Counted from the stretch's first letter, positions 31,012-40,534 are shown. The stretch is 64,000 bases of DNA from a bacterium (GCA_030530825.1 JAUMUF010000001.1:124001-188000), one strand, 5' to 3'. Made by a program: numbers and translations. The notes: generated by a model from the sequence alone, not told the origin.

Positions 31012-33735
31012 ATGAAGTTTGGTGGAAATTTTGGAAAAATTCTTGTTGGCGCTATTGCTTTTGCTCTAATTGGTATTAATAGTATAAGCGCTTTGGCTAC
31101 TACCGGGCCTGGGAATAGCTATATTATCGACCCCAATAAGCCTCAAAACAATAACCAAGGAAATAATAATCAGGGGAATGGAGGAAATAACTCGTCTGAA
31201 GATTTGACTATTTTATGTCAAAATACTCCAAAAGATCCTAAATGCGAACAACTCAAAATTCAAAAAAATAAACAGGATCAAGACGCCAACAACAAGATTA
31301 ATGAAATATTGAAGAAGAACAAGCCGATACAGGAATGTATGCGGCGCAATCTTAGCAATTATCTTTCCTCTAAAAATATACCATCAAGCAGCGAGGGTAG
31401 ACTCAAGTCGGATATCAGTAGTCTAACAGATAGAAGTTTTATAGCTAATAATAAACAAATTGACGAAAATTTAAAAGATCTCAAATCTCAATGCGAAAAA
31501 AACTCATCTCTAACTATTGACTCTGCGGAAAATGGAGACAGCAAGAATGATACTGAATGCGCCGTCCAATATTTCGGTTGGATAATATGCCCTGGCGCTC
31601 GAATAGGCACATCTGTTGTGATTGGTATTTACAGCGCTATGGCTAAAAATCTTTTAGAGATTAAATCCGCTGAGATTTTTAATACTAGTGGTGGTGCTTT
31701 TACCTATTGGATTATCTTCAGAGATATTGCTAACGTCTTGCTTGCTATAATTGTTGCAGTTATTGTATTTTCTCAGTCAACTAATCTGGGGATTTCTAAC
31801 TATGGGATTAAAAAGATGCTACCGCGTTTAATAATCTTTGCGGTGATAATTAACATTTCTTTTTGGCTTGTTGCTGGCTTAGTTGATCTTTCTAACATTA
31901 TAGGCTACTGGTCGTTCAGTTCACTTTCTGGAGTGGATGGGTGGAATGCACACAATACGCTTGGTAGCGACGTTGATTCACTGCTTAGAGGTAAGGCCTC
32001 TATGGGGGGTGAGTTTGCTACAGGAGTTCTTGTTGCTGGAGTCGGGCTTGTTACTGCTCTTTCTGGGGCTCTTCTGGCGATGATTCTAATCGCGATGGTT
32101 GCTCTGTTCTTGATGTTTGTGATTTTGACTGGACGCCAGGCGGTAGTTATTATGCTCTTGGTTGTATCTCCTATTGCTTTTGCATCTGCGATATTGCCAA
32201 ATACCGATGGATTCTTCAATAAGTGGAAGAGTTTCCTCAAGTCTATGCTCATGATTTATCCTATTTGTTCTCTTATGATTGGAGGCCTAATCTTGACTTC
32301 TGATATTTTATATGAGATGGCCGCACAGGATAAAAATGTAGCTTTTCAGGTTATTTATGGACTTCTCCCAATGATTGGACTATTTGCTACATATTCCGTT
32401 ATCAAGGGGACTCTTTCTCTAATCGACAAAATTACTGGCGGAACTGGTACTCTTTCGGGCGCGCTCAAGAATATCGAGAAGGGCGGTATGGGTATCGCTA
32501 AGGATAATCGGTTGGTGAATATGAATAAAAATCTTGGCGGAAGAATTGGTCTTAATGCACGCAAAGGTCTTGATAAGTTTGTTAATGGCAAGAGTGTTAC
32601 TGGATTCGGTATTAGGAGGAAAACTTTGGGTCGACTATACAACATGGGGACCACAGCTCGCCTTAAACAACAAGCTTACGAAGCTGATCAAAAAATTTAT
32701 AAGCAAGATCAAGAAATTGCCAGCTATGAGCGTAAAGGCGTTGAAAAACTCACTGACTCTGAAAGAAGAAATTACTCTCGTCTTATGACTGAACGCCGTA
32801 AGCGCAAAGCTCAAGAAACTACAGATGGAGCTGAAAGGATTAAGTCTAATATTTCTGATGTTAAAGAATATACTAACATGCTTACAAACGCCATTCAGTC
32901 TGGTAATTCTGAATTAGCTAAGCAAATACTCCAAGCCGCACATACCGATCCTAATGTTGGCGGAAAATTAAGAAAAGAAGTCAACCAAGCTATGATTGAC
33001 AACCTTAATTCTAATTCAATTAACGGAAATATGGGTGATCTTTTGAAGTTTGCTCAGTCGGAATTTGGTGGCAAGATTAAAGAGGCCGATGCTGTTCAGG
33101 GAAAGTCGCTATCTAACCTTATCCAAGGTCAAGACTCTTATTCAGCTCAAGAGGCTAATGTCCAAACTCTTCAAGAAAGGGAAAACTTTGCCGCTAAGCT
33201 AAATCAAGAAGTTTATAGCAATATGTCCAATGTTGATCTGTCTAAGCAGTTTAGCCTTGAAACTTGGGCTAAAAATGCCAATGACTTGCCAGAAGCTCAA
33301 CGAGCTAAAGAAGTCGCGCGCGCCAATCAGATTTTAGCTGATGATAAGCTTCTTCAAAGTATGACTGGCGAGAACATAGAGCACTTGCAGAAAGTTGCTG
33401 GGATGACAGTATCTTCTTCAATATCTATGGAGCAGGAATATTTGAAGCAAGAAGCTGAAATGCAAAAACTTAAAACCAATCTTAAAGCTGAAGTTTCCGC
33501 TGGAAGAATGACCGATGAGGAATACAATCAAAGGGTTTATACTGCGCAAAAACTCGCCAACCAAGCAGCAGAAATGCGTCTATATCAAGATGCTAGAAAA
33601 GAGCAATCTGATGCCGAAGACATCTCTCGACAAGCCCAAAATCAAGGCAATCTCCAAGAAGCCAAGGACTACCAAGAAGTAGCCCAAAAGGCGCAAGAGT
33701 CTAGAGATTATTGGAATCAGAATAATTTTCGATAA
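31012..33735 (+). CDS. VirB6/TrbL-like polytopic membrane protein with long helical tail
   Basis: 907 residues. Signal peptide-like start (about 8-28), an external Asn/Gln-rich and Cys-containing region to about 190, then five to seven hydrophobic segments (about 195-480), among them LLVVSPIAFASAILPNTDGFFNKWKSFLKSML, which resembles the VirB6/TrbL family of type IV secretion. The last 400 residues are charged, helical and Gln-rich, probably cytoplasmic. Extended -10 TGATTAAAT ends nine bases before the ATG. No VirB4 or other secretion gene is nearby, so its partners lie elsewhere or its role differs. Confidence 0.5.
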   Translation: MKFGGNFGKILVGAIAFALIGINSISALATTGPGNSYIIDPNKPQNNNQGNNNQGNGGNNSSEDLTILCQNTPKDPKCEQLKIQKNKQDQDANNKINEILKKNKPIQECMRRNLSNYLSSKNIPSSSEGRLKSDISSLTDRSFIANNKQIDENLKDLKSQCEKNSSLTIDSAENGDSKNDTECAVQYFGWIICPGARIGTSVVIGIYSAMAKNLLEIKSAEIFNTSGGAFTYWIIFRDIANVLLAIIVAVIVFSQSTNLGISNYGIKKMLPRLIIFAVIINISFWLVAGLVDLSNIIGYWSFSSLSGVDGWNAHNTLGSDVDSLLRGKASMGGEFATGVLVAGVGLVTALSGALLAMILIAMVALFLMFVILTGRQAVVIMLLVVSPIAFASAILPNTDGFFNKWKSFLKSMLMIYPICSLMIGGLILTSDILYEMAAQDKNVAFQVIYGLLPMIGLFATYSVIKGTLSLIDKITGGTGTLSGALKNIEKGGMGIAKDNRLVNMNKNLGGRIGLNARKGLDKFVNGKSVTGFGIRRKTLGRLYNMGTTARLKQQAYEADQKIYKQDQEIASYERKGVEKLTDSERRNYSRLMTERRKRKAQETTDGAERIKSNISDVKEYTNMLTNAIQSGNSELAKQILQAAHTDPNVGGKLRKEVNQAMIDNLNSNSINGNMGDLLKFAQSEFGGKIKEADAVQGKSLSNLIQGQDSYSAQEANVQTLQERENFAAKLNQEVYSNMSNVDLSKQFSLETWAKNANDLPEAQRAKEVARANQILADDKLLQSMTGENIEHLQKVAGMTVSSSISMEQEYLKQEAEMQKLKTNLKAEVSAGRMTDEEYNQRVYTAQKLANQAAEMRLYQDARKEQSDAEDISRQAQNQGNLQEAKDYQEVAQKAQESRDYWNQNNFR

Positions 33736-33752
33736 TCCAAGAGAAGTTGTGG

Positions 33753-33758
33753 TAAAAT
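33753..33758 (+). promoter_or_regulatory. -10 element of leaderless serS
   Basis: TAAAAT with TGG ahead, exactly six bases before the ATG at 33765; no Shine-Dalgarno. Confidence 0.65.
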
Positions 33759-33764
33759 AGTTAT

Positions 33765-35042
33765 ATGTTAGATATCAAATTCATTCGTGAAAATATTAAA
33801 AAAGTCAAAGGTGACTCACTTAAAAAGGGCTACAAAATGGCTGATGTTGATGGTGTTTTGTCTTTGGATGAAGAAAGAAAGCGCTTAAATCAACAGATTG
33901 ATGAACTTAGAACTCGTCGCAACCAAATTGCCGATACTATGAAAAAGTCCGCTGACAAGCCTGCGCCAGAACTTATCGAAGAAGGCAAAAAAATTAAAGA
34001 AGGCCTCTCTCAAATGGAGAGCAAACTTCGCGAGTTTGAAGAAGAAATTTCACAAAAACTCGCCGGTATTCCAAATATTCTTCAATCAGATGTGCCGATT
34101 GGCGAAGAGGGCGATGATGAGGTTGTCCGCGTTTGGGGCGAGGATCTCGCTATTTCTAAATTTGGTGAAAGTCGCACGGGCGCAGAAGACCATCTAGATT
34201 TTGCCGTTAAAAAAGATTGGGTGGACTTTGACCGTGGGGCCAAGGTTGCGGGAAGTAAGTTTTACTTCTTGAAGGGTGATTTGGCACTTCTCGAAAACGC
34301 AATTTATCAATACGCTCTCAATAAACTTATTGCCAAAGACTTCAAATTTATGACTGTTCCGCATATGGTTAACGGCAAGGTTGCTACTGGAACTGGTTTT
34401 GCTCCGCGATCCAGCGATCAGTCTGATGAGTATTTTATCGAGAATGAAGACCTAAGTTTGATTGCTACGGCAGAAATGTCGCTCACTGGTTATCACGCCA
34501 ATGAAATTCTGAACGAAGAAGACCTTCCGCTTTTCTATGCTGGGTATTCTCCGTGCTATCGCAAAGAGGCCGGCGCAAGTGGTAAGCACACCAGGGGTCT
34601 TTTCCGAGTTCACCAATTCAATAAACTTGAGATGTATGCCTATACTTTGCCGGAGCAATCTGTTCAGGCGCACGAGAAAATTCTTCAAGTTGAAGAAGAA
34701 ATTTATCAAGAATTAGGCTTGCCTTACCGTGTAATCAATATCGCCAGCGGTGATCTTGGCGCTCCTGCTTCTAAAAAATATGATATCGAATATTGGAGTC
34801 CAGTTGACGGAATATACCGCGAGATTACTTCTTGCTCCAACTGTACCGACTATCAGGCGAGAAATCTCAATATCCGCGTGCGTCGCGCAGATGGCTCGCT
34901 TCAGGTTGTTCACACGCTCAACGGTACGGCTGTGTCGCTCGCACGATGTTTAGTGGCGATTCTTGAGAATTTCCAAAAGGGTGAAAACCTGGAGATTCCA
35001 ACAGTTCTTCAGCCATTCATGGGTGGCCGAACAGAAATCTAA
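33765..35042 (+). CDS. serS: Seryl-tRNA synthetase
   Basis: 425 residues, class II synthetase. The N-terminal coiled-coil arm that grips the tRNA-Ser variable arm spans about 30-100. Motif 2 is SPCYRKEAGASGKHTRGLFRVHQFNKLEM; motif 3 is LNGTAVSLARCLVAILEN near the C-terminus. TAEMSLTGYHANEIL is the serine-site region. Length normal. Confidence 0.97.
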   Translation: MLDIKFIRENIKKVKGDSLKKGYKMADVDGVLSLDEERKRLNQQIDELRTRRNQIADTMKKSADKPAPELIEEGKKIKEGLSQMESKLREFEEEISQKLAGIPNILQSDVPIGEEGDDEVVRVWGEDLAISKFGESRTGAEDHLDFAVKKDWVDFDRGAKVAGSKFYFLKGDLALLENAIYQYALNKLIAKDFKFMTVPHMVNGKVATGTGFAPRSSDQSDEYFIENEDLSLIATAEMSLTGYHANEILNEEDLPLFYAGYSPCYRKEAGASGKHTRGLFRVHQFNKLEMYAYTLPEQSVQAHEKILQVEEEIYQELGLPYRVINIASGDLGAPASKKYDIEYWSPVDGIYREITSCSNCTDYQARNLNIRVRRADGSLQVVHTLNGTAVSLARCLVAILENFQKGENLEIPTVLQPFMGGRTEI

Positions 35043-35066
35043 AACACTATATATAGCGTTATTGTA

Positions 35067-35097
35067 AAAAATACAACACTAAATGTGTTGTATTTTT
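35067..35097 (+). terminator. Terminator of serS
   Basis: AAAAATACAACAC pairs perfectly with GTGTTGTATTTTT around TAAAT. Confidence 0.85.
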
Positions 35098-35110
35098 ATT
35101 ATGCTTGTGC

Positions 35111-35116
35111 TAAAAT
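35111..35116 (+). promoter_or_regulatory. -10 element upstream of the NrdH-like redoxin
   Basis: TGCTAAAAT, extended -10. The leader (about 90 bases) contains two copies of a TTCGAAAATA-like tract that could pair with each other; no known motif recognised. Confidence 0.5.
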
Positions 35117-35206
35117 AAAGATAAGTTCATTGAGAATCCAAAATTCGAAAATAGTGTCACAATTATCGGCAATTTTCGAAAATAAATTATAAAGGAGGAA
35201 TTCAAA

Positions 35207-35506
35207 ATGGCTAAAAAAATTGTTCTTTTCGTTAAAGAGAATTGTCGTCAGTGTGATATGACTAAAAAATATCTCACAGAAAATGGGGCCGACTTCGAGA
35301 TTCGTTCCCTTGAAGAACGGGGTAATATTGATGAAGTTAAGTCTCTTGGCTACTCCGCTGCACCCGTTACTATTTTTGGTGACACGGTTGATATTGATGG
35401 AACTGAGGCAATTCTTAAAGAAGGCTTGCTTCATTTTGCTGGTTTTGCTCCAGGCAAGCTTGCACAGGTCGTTGCGGATTATAAAAAATCCCTTCAAGTA
35501 TCATAA
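35207..35506 (+). CDS. NrdH-like glutaredoxin
   Basis: 99 residues. Thioredoxin-fold dithiol protein with active site CRQC (residues 14-17), cis-Pro motif AAPVTIFG and the C-terminal FAGFAPGKL that recalls the W/FSGFRPDKL ending of NrdH redoxins. NrdH reduces class Ib ribonucleotide reductase. Strong SD AAAGGAGG. The NrdR-like protein near 5 kb may belong to the same pathway; no reductase gene lies in the window. Confidence 0.8.
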   Translation: MAKKIVLFVKENCRQCDMTKKYLTENGADFEIRSLEERGNIDEVKSLGYSAAPVTIFGDTVDIDGTEAILKEGLLHFAGFAPGKLAQVVADYKKSLQVS

Positions 35507-35511
35507 TTTTT

Positions 35512-35538
35512 AACCACTTTTTCGAAAGTGGTTTTTCT
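35512..35538 (+). terminator. Terminator of the redoxin gene
   Basis: AACCACTTT pairs with AAAGTGGTT around TTCG, followed by TTTTC. Confidence 0.85.
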
Positions 35539-35543
35539 TCCTC

Positions 35544-35572
35544 TTGACAAATCAAAAAGTTTATGCTAATAT
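35544..35572 (+). promoter_or_regulatory. Promoter of the hibernation factor gene
   Basis: TTGACA at 35544-35549, 17 bases, TAATAT at 35567-35572 with TGC ahead. Confidence 0.8.
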
Positions 35573-35600
35573 TGAACTATAAGTTAATAAAAGGAAAAAT

Positions 35601-35969
35601 ATGATTTCACAGATTGACATTACAGGAAATAAATACGAAATTGACGAAAATACCCGCAAATATGCTGAAAAACACATTGGAAAACTTGATAAATATTTGC
35701 CACGTCACGCTAAAAAATCTGCTTCAGCTAAGGTTGTGATCGAAGAAATTAACGGCGCGCACGACAATAAGTATGAAGTCGAAGCAATCTTGACCGTGCC
35801 GGACAAGACTTTAGTCGCAAAAGACCAATCTTCTAATGTTTTGGCTGCGATAGATATCGTTCAGGCCAAATTGGACGGCCAAATCCGCCGATACAAAACA
35901 GAGAAGAATCCTCGTCTCGGCAAGTCTGGATTGATGGCGCGATTTAAGCGGTCGTTCAAGCGCGGATAA
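35601..35969 (+). CDS. hpf: Ribosome hibernation promoting factor, short form
   Basis: 122 residues, the HPF/YfiA fold: QIDITGNKYEIDENTRKYAEKHIGKLDKYLPR at the start, VEAILTVPDKTLVAKDQSSNVLAAIDIVQAKLDGQIRRYK later. The C-terminal dimerisation domain of long HPF is missing; a basic tail (LMARFKRSFKRG) takes its place. Binds the decoding centre of idle ribosomes. SD AAAAGGA. Confidence 0.9.
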   Translation: MISQIDITGNKYEIDENTRKYAEKHIGKLDKYLPRHAKKSASAKVVIEEINGAHDNKYEVEAILTVPDKTLVAKDQSSNVLAAIDIVQAKLDGQIRRYKTEKNPRLGKSGLMARFKRSFKRG

Positions 35970-35983
35970 TTTTTAAGAAGTAA

Positions 35984-36016
35984 AAATCGCTCGAGTTTCG
36001 GGCGATTTGCTTTTTA
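35984..36016 (+). terminator. Terminator of hpf
   Basis: AAATCGCTCGA pairs with TCGGGCGATTT, followed by GCTTTTTATTT. Confidence 0.75.
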
Positions 36017-36042
36017 TTTCAAAAAATGTTATAATTTTCAAA

Positions 36043-36072
36043 ATGCGTAAAAAAGGGAGGTGGTTCAGATGA
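36043..36072 (+). CDS. Possible nine-codon leader ORF overlapping the next gene
   Basis: ATG at 36043 lies seven bases after TATAAT (36030-36035), as in the leaderless genes. It encodes MRKKGRWFR and stops with TGA at 36070-36072, overlapping the next ATG (ATGA). The Shine-Dalgarno GGGAGG of the next gene lies inside it, so leaderless entry here could feed translation of that gene. Real translation is unproven. Confidence 0.35.
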   Translation: MRKKGRWFR

Positions 36073-36476
36073 ATACGCAAGAACTTTTTGAAAAATTTGG
36101 CCGTCGTTTTGCGATCGTTGAGATTGGCGAGTCTGGCTTTTTCGACTTTTTTGAGATTTGCGCAGTTAAAAATGAGCCGCCGATTATCAAGAATATCAAG
36201 GCTACAATTACCCGGAACTCTGCTTTGCCGATATGGGGTCAAGATCTCGAGATTGAGGATTTTGAGGTGATCTTAGAAAATTACGCTCACTTTGAGGTCC
36301 TTAATCTGGCTGAAGATAAGCCGAAAAATCGCGTGATTGGGCAGATTTGCTCGGCGTGCAGCAAAATATTGCATTCCGAGGCTGGAAGCGATGAGTTTCG
36401 AAACGCGGAAAATCAAGCGATTCAACTTTTTACTCGACTTTTGCCTCGGAAGCGGATCAAATTTTTCAAAAAATAA
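36069..36476 (+). CDS. Hypothetical protein with a CxxC pair
   Basis: 135 residues from ATG 36069 (GGGAGG upstream; a GTG at 36060 is in frame but overlaps that site). Soluble, with CSAC in RVIGQICSACSKILHSEAGS, reminiscent of a metal or redox site but only one pair is present. Basic C-terminus RLLPRKRIKFFKK. No family recognised. It ends directly in a terminator. Confidence 0.55.
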   Translation: MNTQELFEKFGRRFAIVEIGESGFFDFFEICAVKNEPPIIKNIKATITRNSALPIWGQDLEIEDFEVILENYAHFEVLNLAEDKPKNRVIGQICSACSKILHSEAGSDEFRNAENQAIQLFTRLLPRKRIKFFKK

Positions 36477-36498
36477 CCCCATCAAGGGGTTTTTTTTC
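36475..36498 (+). terminator. Terminator
   Basis: AACCCC / GGGGTT with loop ATCAA and eight T; the left arm starts in the stop codon. Confidence 0.8.
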
Positions 36499-36557
36499 GG
36501 CCTTGATTATGTTAAAATGGTAGCAGAATTTATACTGTTTTTGAAGGAAAGGGAGAA

Positions 36558-39233
36558 ATGTCTAAGAAAACTGATAAGAAAAAGAAGAATGTTTTGGTTG
36601 AAGAAAACAAGGTGGAGAAGTTTTTGACCAAAGTTTTTGGTGATCCTCAGAAAAAGATTTTGAAGGATTTGCAAAAAAAAGTTGACGAAATCAACGCGCT
36701 CGAAGATAAAATCAAGAAGTTGAGCGATGAAGAAATTCGCGCAAAATTTGAAAAATTGACCAAGCAAGTTCGAAGTGAGAAAAAGACGCTCGACGAAGTT
36801 TTGGTTGAAGTTTTTGCGATCGTTCGAGAAGTGTCGGTCAGGACGCTCGGCATGCGCCATTTTGATGTTCAGTTGATTGGTGGTATGGTGCTTCACCAAG
36901 GTAAAGTTGCCGAAATGAAAACTGGTGAAGGTAAGACTCTTGTGGCGACTTTGCCAGTTGTTCTCAACTCGATGGAAGGTCGCGGCGTTCATGTTGTGAC
37001 TGTTAACGACTACCTTGCTCAGCGTGACGCCAGCGAAATGGGCGCGATTTATGATTTTCTAGGGCTATCTGTTGGTGCGATTATTAATGAGGCTTCGTTT
37101 ATTTTTGATAAAAACTTCGACAATGAAGCGCACGAAAACGAAGATATGCGAAAACTTCGCCCAGCAACTCGAAAGGACGCTTACGCGGCGGATATCACTT
37201 ATGGAACTAATAATGAGTTTGGCTTCGACTATCTTCGCGACAACATGGTTAACGAGACGGATCTTCTTCGACAGCGCGAATTGAATTTTGCAATTGTTGA
37301 CGAAGTCGACTCAATCTTGATCGACGAGGCTCGAACTCCGCTCATTATCTCTGCGCCTGCCGCTGATAATCCAGATGCTTATATTCAATTTGCTAAAATC
37401 GCCGCGCAACTCGTTCCGGAAGATTACGACTTGGACGAAAAACGCCGAAGCGTTGCGCTCACAGATGAGGGTATCGACAAGGTTGAAAAACTTCTCGGAA
37501 TGAAGAATCTCTACACTCCAGAGCATACTCGTGCGGTGTACCATATAGAGCAGGCTCTTCGCGCGGAAACTCTCTTCAAGCGCGATCGGGATTATGTTGT
37601 TTCTAACGACGGCGAAGTTATCATTGTTGACGAGCATACTGGTCGTTTGATGAATGGTCGTCGTTATAATGAGGGTCTTCACCAAGCGATCGAAGCCAAA
37701 GAAAAAGTGCCAGTTCTCAATGAATCGCAGACTCTAGCGACGATTTCGTTCCAGAATTTCTTCCGCCTTTATAATAAATTGAGCGGTATGACCGGAACAG
37801 CGTTTACTGAGGCTGAAGAATTTCAGCAGATTTATGCTTTGGATGTAGTTCAAATTCCACCCAATAAGCCTGTGATTCGTGATGACAAAGAAGATCTTAT
37901 CTTCAAAACTGAAAAAGCCAAGTTGAAGGCTGTTGCAGAAGAAATTAAAAAACATCATAAGGCTGGCCGTCCAGTTTTGGTTGGTTCCGCAACGATCGAA
38001 AAGAACGAGCAAATCGCCAAATATTTGGATAAAGAAGGTATAAAATACAACCTTCTCAATGCCAAAAATAACGAGCATGAGGCTTCGATCGTAGCTAAGG
38101 CTGGTGAAAAGGGTGCGATCACGCTCGCAACCAACATTGCCGGTCGTGGTACCGACATTAAACTCGGTAAAGGGGTTAAAGAACTCGGCGGTCTTGTTGT
38201 TCTTGGCTCAGAGCGCCACGAGAGTCGTCGAATTGACAATCAGTTCCGTGGTCGTGGTGGTCGTCAGGGTGACCCAGGTGAAACACAATTCTTTGTATCT
38301 ACTGAAGATGATCTGATGCGAATTTTCCAAGGAGAGAAGATCGCCGTTTTGATGGATCGTCTTGGCGTGCCAGAAGATCAGCCAATTCAGCATAAATCTG
38401 TTTCGAAAATGCTTGAAAATTCACAAAAAATGGTTGAAGGCTTTAATTTCGACACTCGTAAGAATGTTGTTCAATACGACAATGTCATTAACCGTCACCG
38501 CAAGGTTGTTTACACTATGCGCCGCAAAATCCTTGAAGGCGAGGATATCACACCACAAATCAAACAATTATTGAACGAAAAAGTCCAAGAATTGGTTGAA
38601 CTTCCTTCAAAAAACAATCCAGATTTTGTCAAAAACTTTATCCAGACTTTCCCCGTTGAAGAAGACACAGCGGAAGCACTCGGCTCGATTAAAAACGACA
38701 AAAAGCGTCTTGAAATTGCCAACCAGATCGTTGAAGACATTTATCTCGACAAAAGGGCTGAGATTGGTGAAGAAGATCTCCAAAAAGTTGAACGAGAAGT
38801 TTATCTTCAAGTTCTTGATACGCTTTGGATGAATCACCTTGAAAATATGGGTCACCTTCGTGAGGGCATCCACTGGCGCAGTGTTGGTCAGCGCGATCCG
38901 CTTGTTGAGTATCGTGAAGAATCACAAAAATTGTTCGAGGGTCTTCAAAATACGCTTCGAGATGAAGTTATTCGTGTGATTTTGAATGTTCGAAAGACTG
39001 ATGTGCTTGTTCGAAGCGAGGAAGGCCACGAGACTGAACTCACTCGACTCGCGGAGACTGCCGTTGAAAAGGGCGTCAATGAAATCCAAAAGGGTGATAG
39101 TTTCCACGATGATGATTTTTCTACTTCAAATGTGAAGAAATCAGATAGCAAAAACGCCAAAAATGCCAAGAAAAATTCAGCCAAAAAAGCCAAAAAGGCT
39201 CAGCGCCAAAACAAGAAAAAGGGTCGCAGATAA
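36558..39233 (+). CDS. secA: Protein translocase ATPase SecA
   Basis: 891 residues. Motor that drives exported proteins through SecYEG. Walker A MKTGEGKTLVATLP near 120-133, Walker B region VDEVDSILIDEARTPLIIS near 245, NIAGRGTDIKLGKGV and FRGRGGRQGDPG in the second helicase lobe. The C-terminus is a Lys/Ala-rich tail; the usual CxC...CH zinc-binding end for SecB/ribosome contact is missing. The first base of the next ATG is the last base of its stop (TAATG), so the peptidase is coupled to it. Confidence 0.96.
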   Translation: MSKKTDKKKKNVLVEENKVEKFLTKVFGDPQKKILKDLQKKVDEINALEDKIKKLSDEEIRAKFEKLTKQVRSEKKTLDEVLVEVFAIVREVSVRTLGMRHFDVQLIGGMVLHQGKVAEMKTGEGKTLVATLPVVLNSMEGRGVHVVTVNDYLAQRDASEMGAIYDFLGLSVGAIINEASFIFDKNFDNEAHENEDMRKLRPATRKDAYAADITYGTNNEFGFDYLRDNMVNETDLLRQRELNFAIVDEVDSILIDEARTPLIISAPAADNPDAYIQFAKIAAQLVPEDYDLDEKRRSVALTDEGIDKVEKLLGMKNLYTPEHTRAVYHIEQALRAETLFKRDRDYVVSNDGEVIIVDEHTGRLMNGRRYNEGLHQAIEAKEKVPVLNESQTLATISFQNFFRLYNKLSGMTGTAFTEAEEFQQIYALDVVQIPPNKPVIRDDKEDLIFKTEKAKLKAVAEEIKKHHKAGRPVLVGSATIEKNEQIAKYLDKEGIKYNLLNAKNNEHEASIVAKAGEKGAITLATNIAGRGTDIKLGKGVKELGGLVVLGSERHESRRIDNQFRGRGGRQGDPGETQFFVSTEDDLMRIFQGEKIAVLMDRLGVPEDQPIQHKSVSKMLENSQKMVEGFNFDTRKNVVQYDNVINRHRKVVYTMRRKILEGEDITPQIKQLLNEKVQELVELPSKNNPDFVKNFIQTFPVEEDTAEALGSIKNDKKRLEIANQIVEDIYLDKRAEIGEEDLQKVEREVYLQVLDTLWMNHLENMGHLREGIHWRSVGQRDPLVEYREESQKLFEGLQNTLRDEVIRVILNVRKTDVLVRSEEGHETELTRLAETAVEKGVNEIQKGDSFHDDDFSTSNVKKSDSKNAKNAKKNSAKKAKKAQRQNKKKGRR

Positions 39234-40528
39234 TGCGTCATCAAGTCAGCGAAGTCCGTCTGAAAAACGGCGGACGCGGGCTTCTTGTTGATGTTCCAGA
39301 TGCGACCGTGATGAGTTTTAGTTTTAATTTTAGGGCTGGCAATCTTTATGTTAAGAGCCCAGAAATTTACGAAACCGCACACATTATGGAACATATGGCT
39401 TTTGGCGCCAACGCACGATTTGATTCTGAGCACGATTTTGAGTTAGAATTCACCAAAAACGGCGCCTACCACAACGCTTCTACCTCTGATACGGGTATGA
39501 CTTATGTGGCGGATTGTGCTGATTTTGAATGGGAGAGGATTTTCGACCTTCAAGTTTTATCTATCAGTGAACCTCGATTTAATGAAGTTGAGTTCGAATC
39601 CGAAAAAGGAAATGTTAGAAATGAACTAACTGGCTACCTCAACAATAACGCAAGGCTTCTTTGGCCTAAGATCCAGCAGGCATTCGGTGAAAGTGTGAAG
39701 ACTTACGAAGAACGCTTGGAGACGATTTCTAATATCAGGCTTGAAGATATTATTGAGCATCATCAACGCACGCATACTACTGATAATTTGCGATTTGTGA
39801 TTTCTGGTAAAATTACGCCCGAGCGTCGACAAAAGATCATTGACAGGCTCGAGAGTTTACCACTTCCGAGAGGTGAGCGCTTTGAGATTGTGGAAAACGA
39901 TTTACTTAATCCGAGTGAGCCGATCTTCATCCCGAGAAGTGATTTGAAGAATATCAGTTTTGGGTTTTCTATTGTCTTGCCGAGACAATTTTCAACTGAA
40001 GAAATGGACGCGTTTCAGGCGCTTAACCATATCTTGACAGGGACGATGCATTCAAGGATTTTTGGTAAGGCACGAAAGGGCGGCCTGACTTATGGCACTT
40101 ACAGTGGCGTGTCGCGGGGAATGCGATCAACCTCTTGGGATTTTGAAGGGCAGGCCAACTTTGATACCGCTGAGCCGCTTTTTGATCTAATTGTCCAAGA
40201 ACTTCAGAAAGTGATTGAGGGTGACATAACGCAAGAAGAAGTTGATGCGATGAAGTCTTATGCGCTTGGTAGTTTCCAGATGAGTGGTCAGACGGTTGGC
40301 GCAACGGGCGGATTCTATGCTGGGCGCTACTACTGGGATGGCACGATTAAAAATCACTCAGCGCAAGCAGAATTGATTAAGAAAATCTCTGGTGACAAAA
40401 TGATTGAATTGGCGCGAGAATTCTTGCGCGAGGGTTTGTTCGTTCTAGGCGCTGTGAGTGGTGGTGATCAGAGACAGATAGAAATCCTATCTCGTAAAAT
40501 TGAAGTTTTACTAGAAAATAACCGTTAG
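39233..40528 (+). CDS. M16-family zinc peptidase
   Basis: 431 residues, pitrilysin/processing-peptidase family. The inverted zinc motif HIMEH is at 50-54 with the third ligand expected at Glu131 (RNEL), at the family spacing. A second, inactive-type domain (about 220-431) includes GGLTYGTYSGVSRGMRS and FYAGRYYWDG. Coupling to secA suggests handling of exported or signal peptides; it has no signal peptide and is probably cytoplasmic. Confidence 0.85.
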   Translation: MRHQVSEVRLKNGGRGLLVDVPDATVMSFSFNFRAGNLYVKSPEIYETAHIMEHMAFGANARFDSEHDFELEFTKNGAYHNASTSDTGMTYVADCADFEWERIFDLQVLSISEPRFNEVEFESEKGNVRNELTGYLNNNARLLWPKIQQAFGESVKTYEERLETISNIRLEDIIEHHQRTHTTDNLRFVISGKITPERRQKIIDRLESLPLPRGERFEIVENDLLNPSEPIFIPRSDLKNISFGFSIVLPRQFSTEEMDAFQALNHILTGTMHSRIFGKARKGGLTYGTYSGVSRGMRSTSWDFEGQANFDTAEPLFDLIVQELQKVIEGDITQEEVDAMKSYALGSFQMSGQTVGATGGFYAGRYYWDGTIKNHSAQAELIKKISGDKMIELAREFLREGLFVLGAVSGGDQRQIEILSRKIEVLLENNR

Positions 40529-40534
40529 CAAAAC

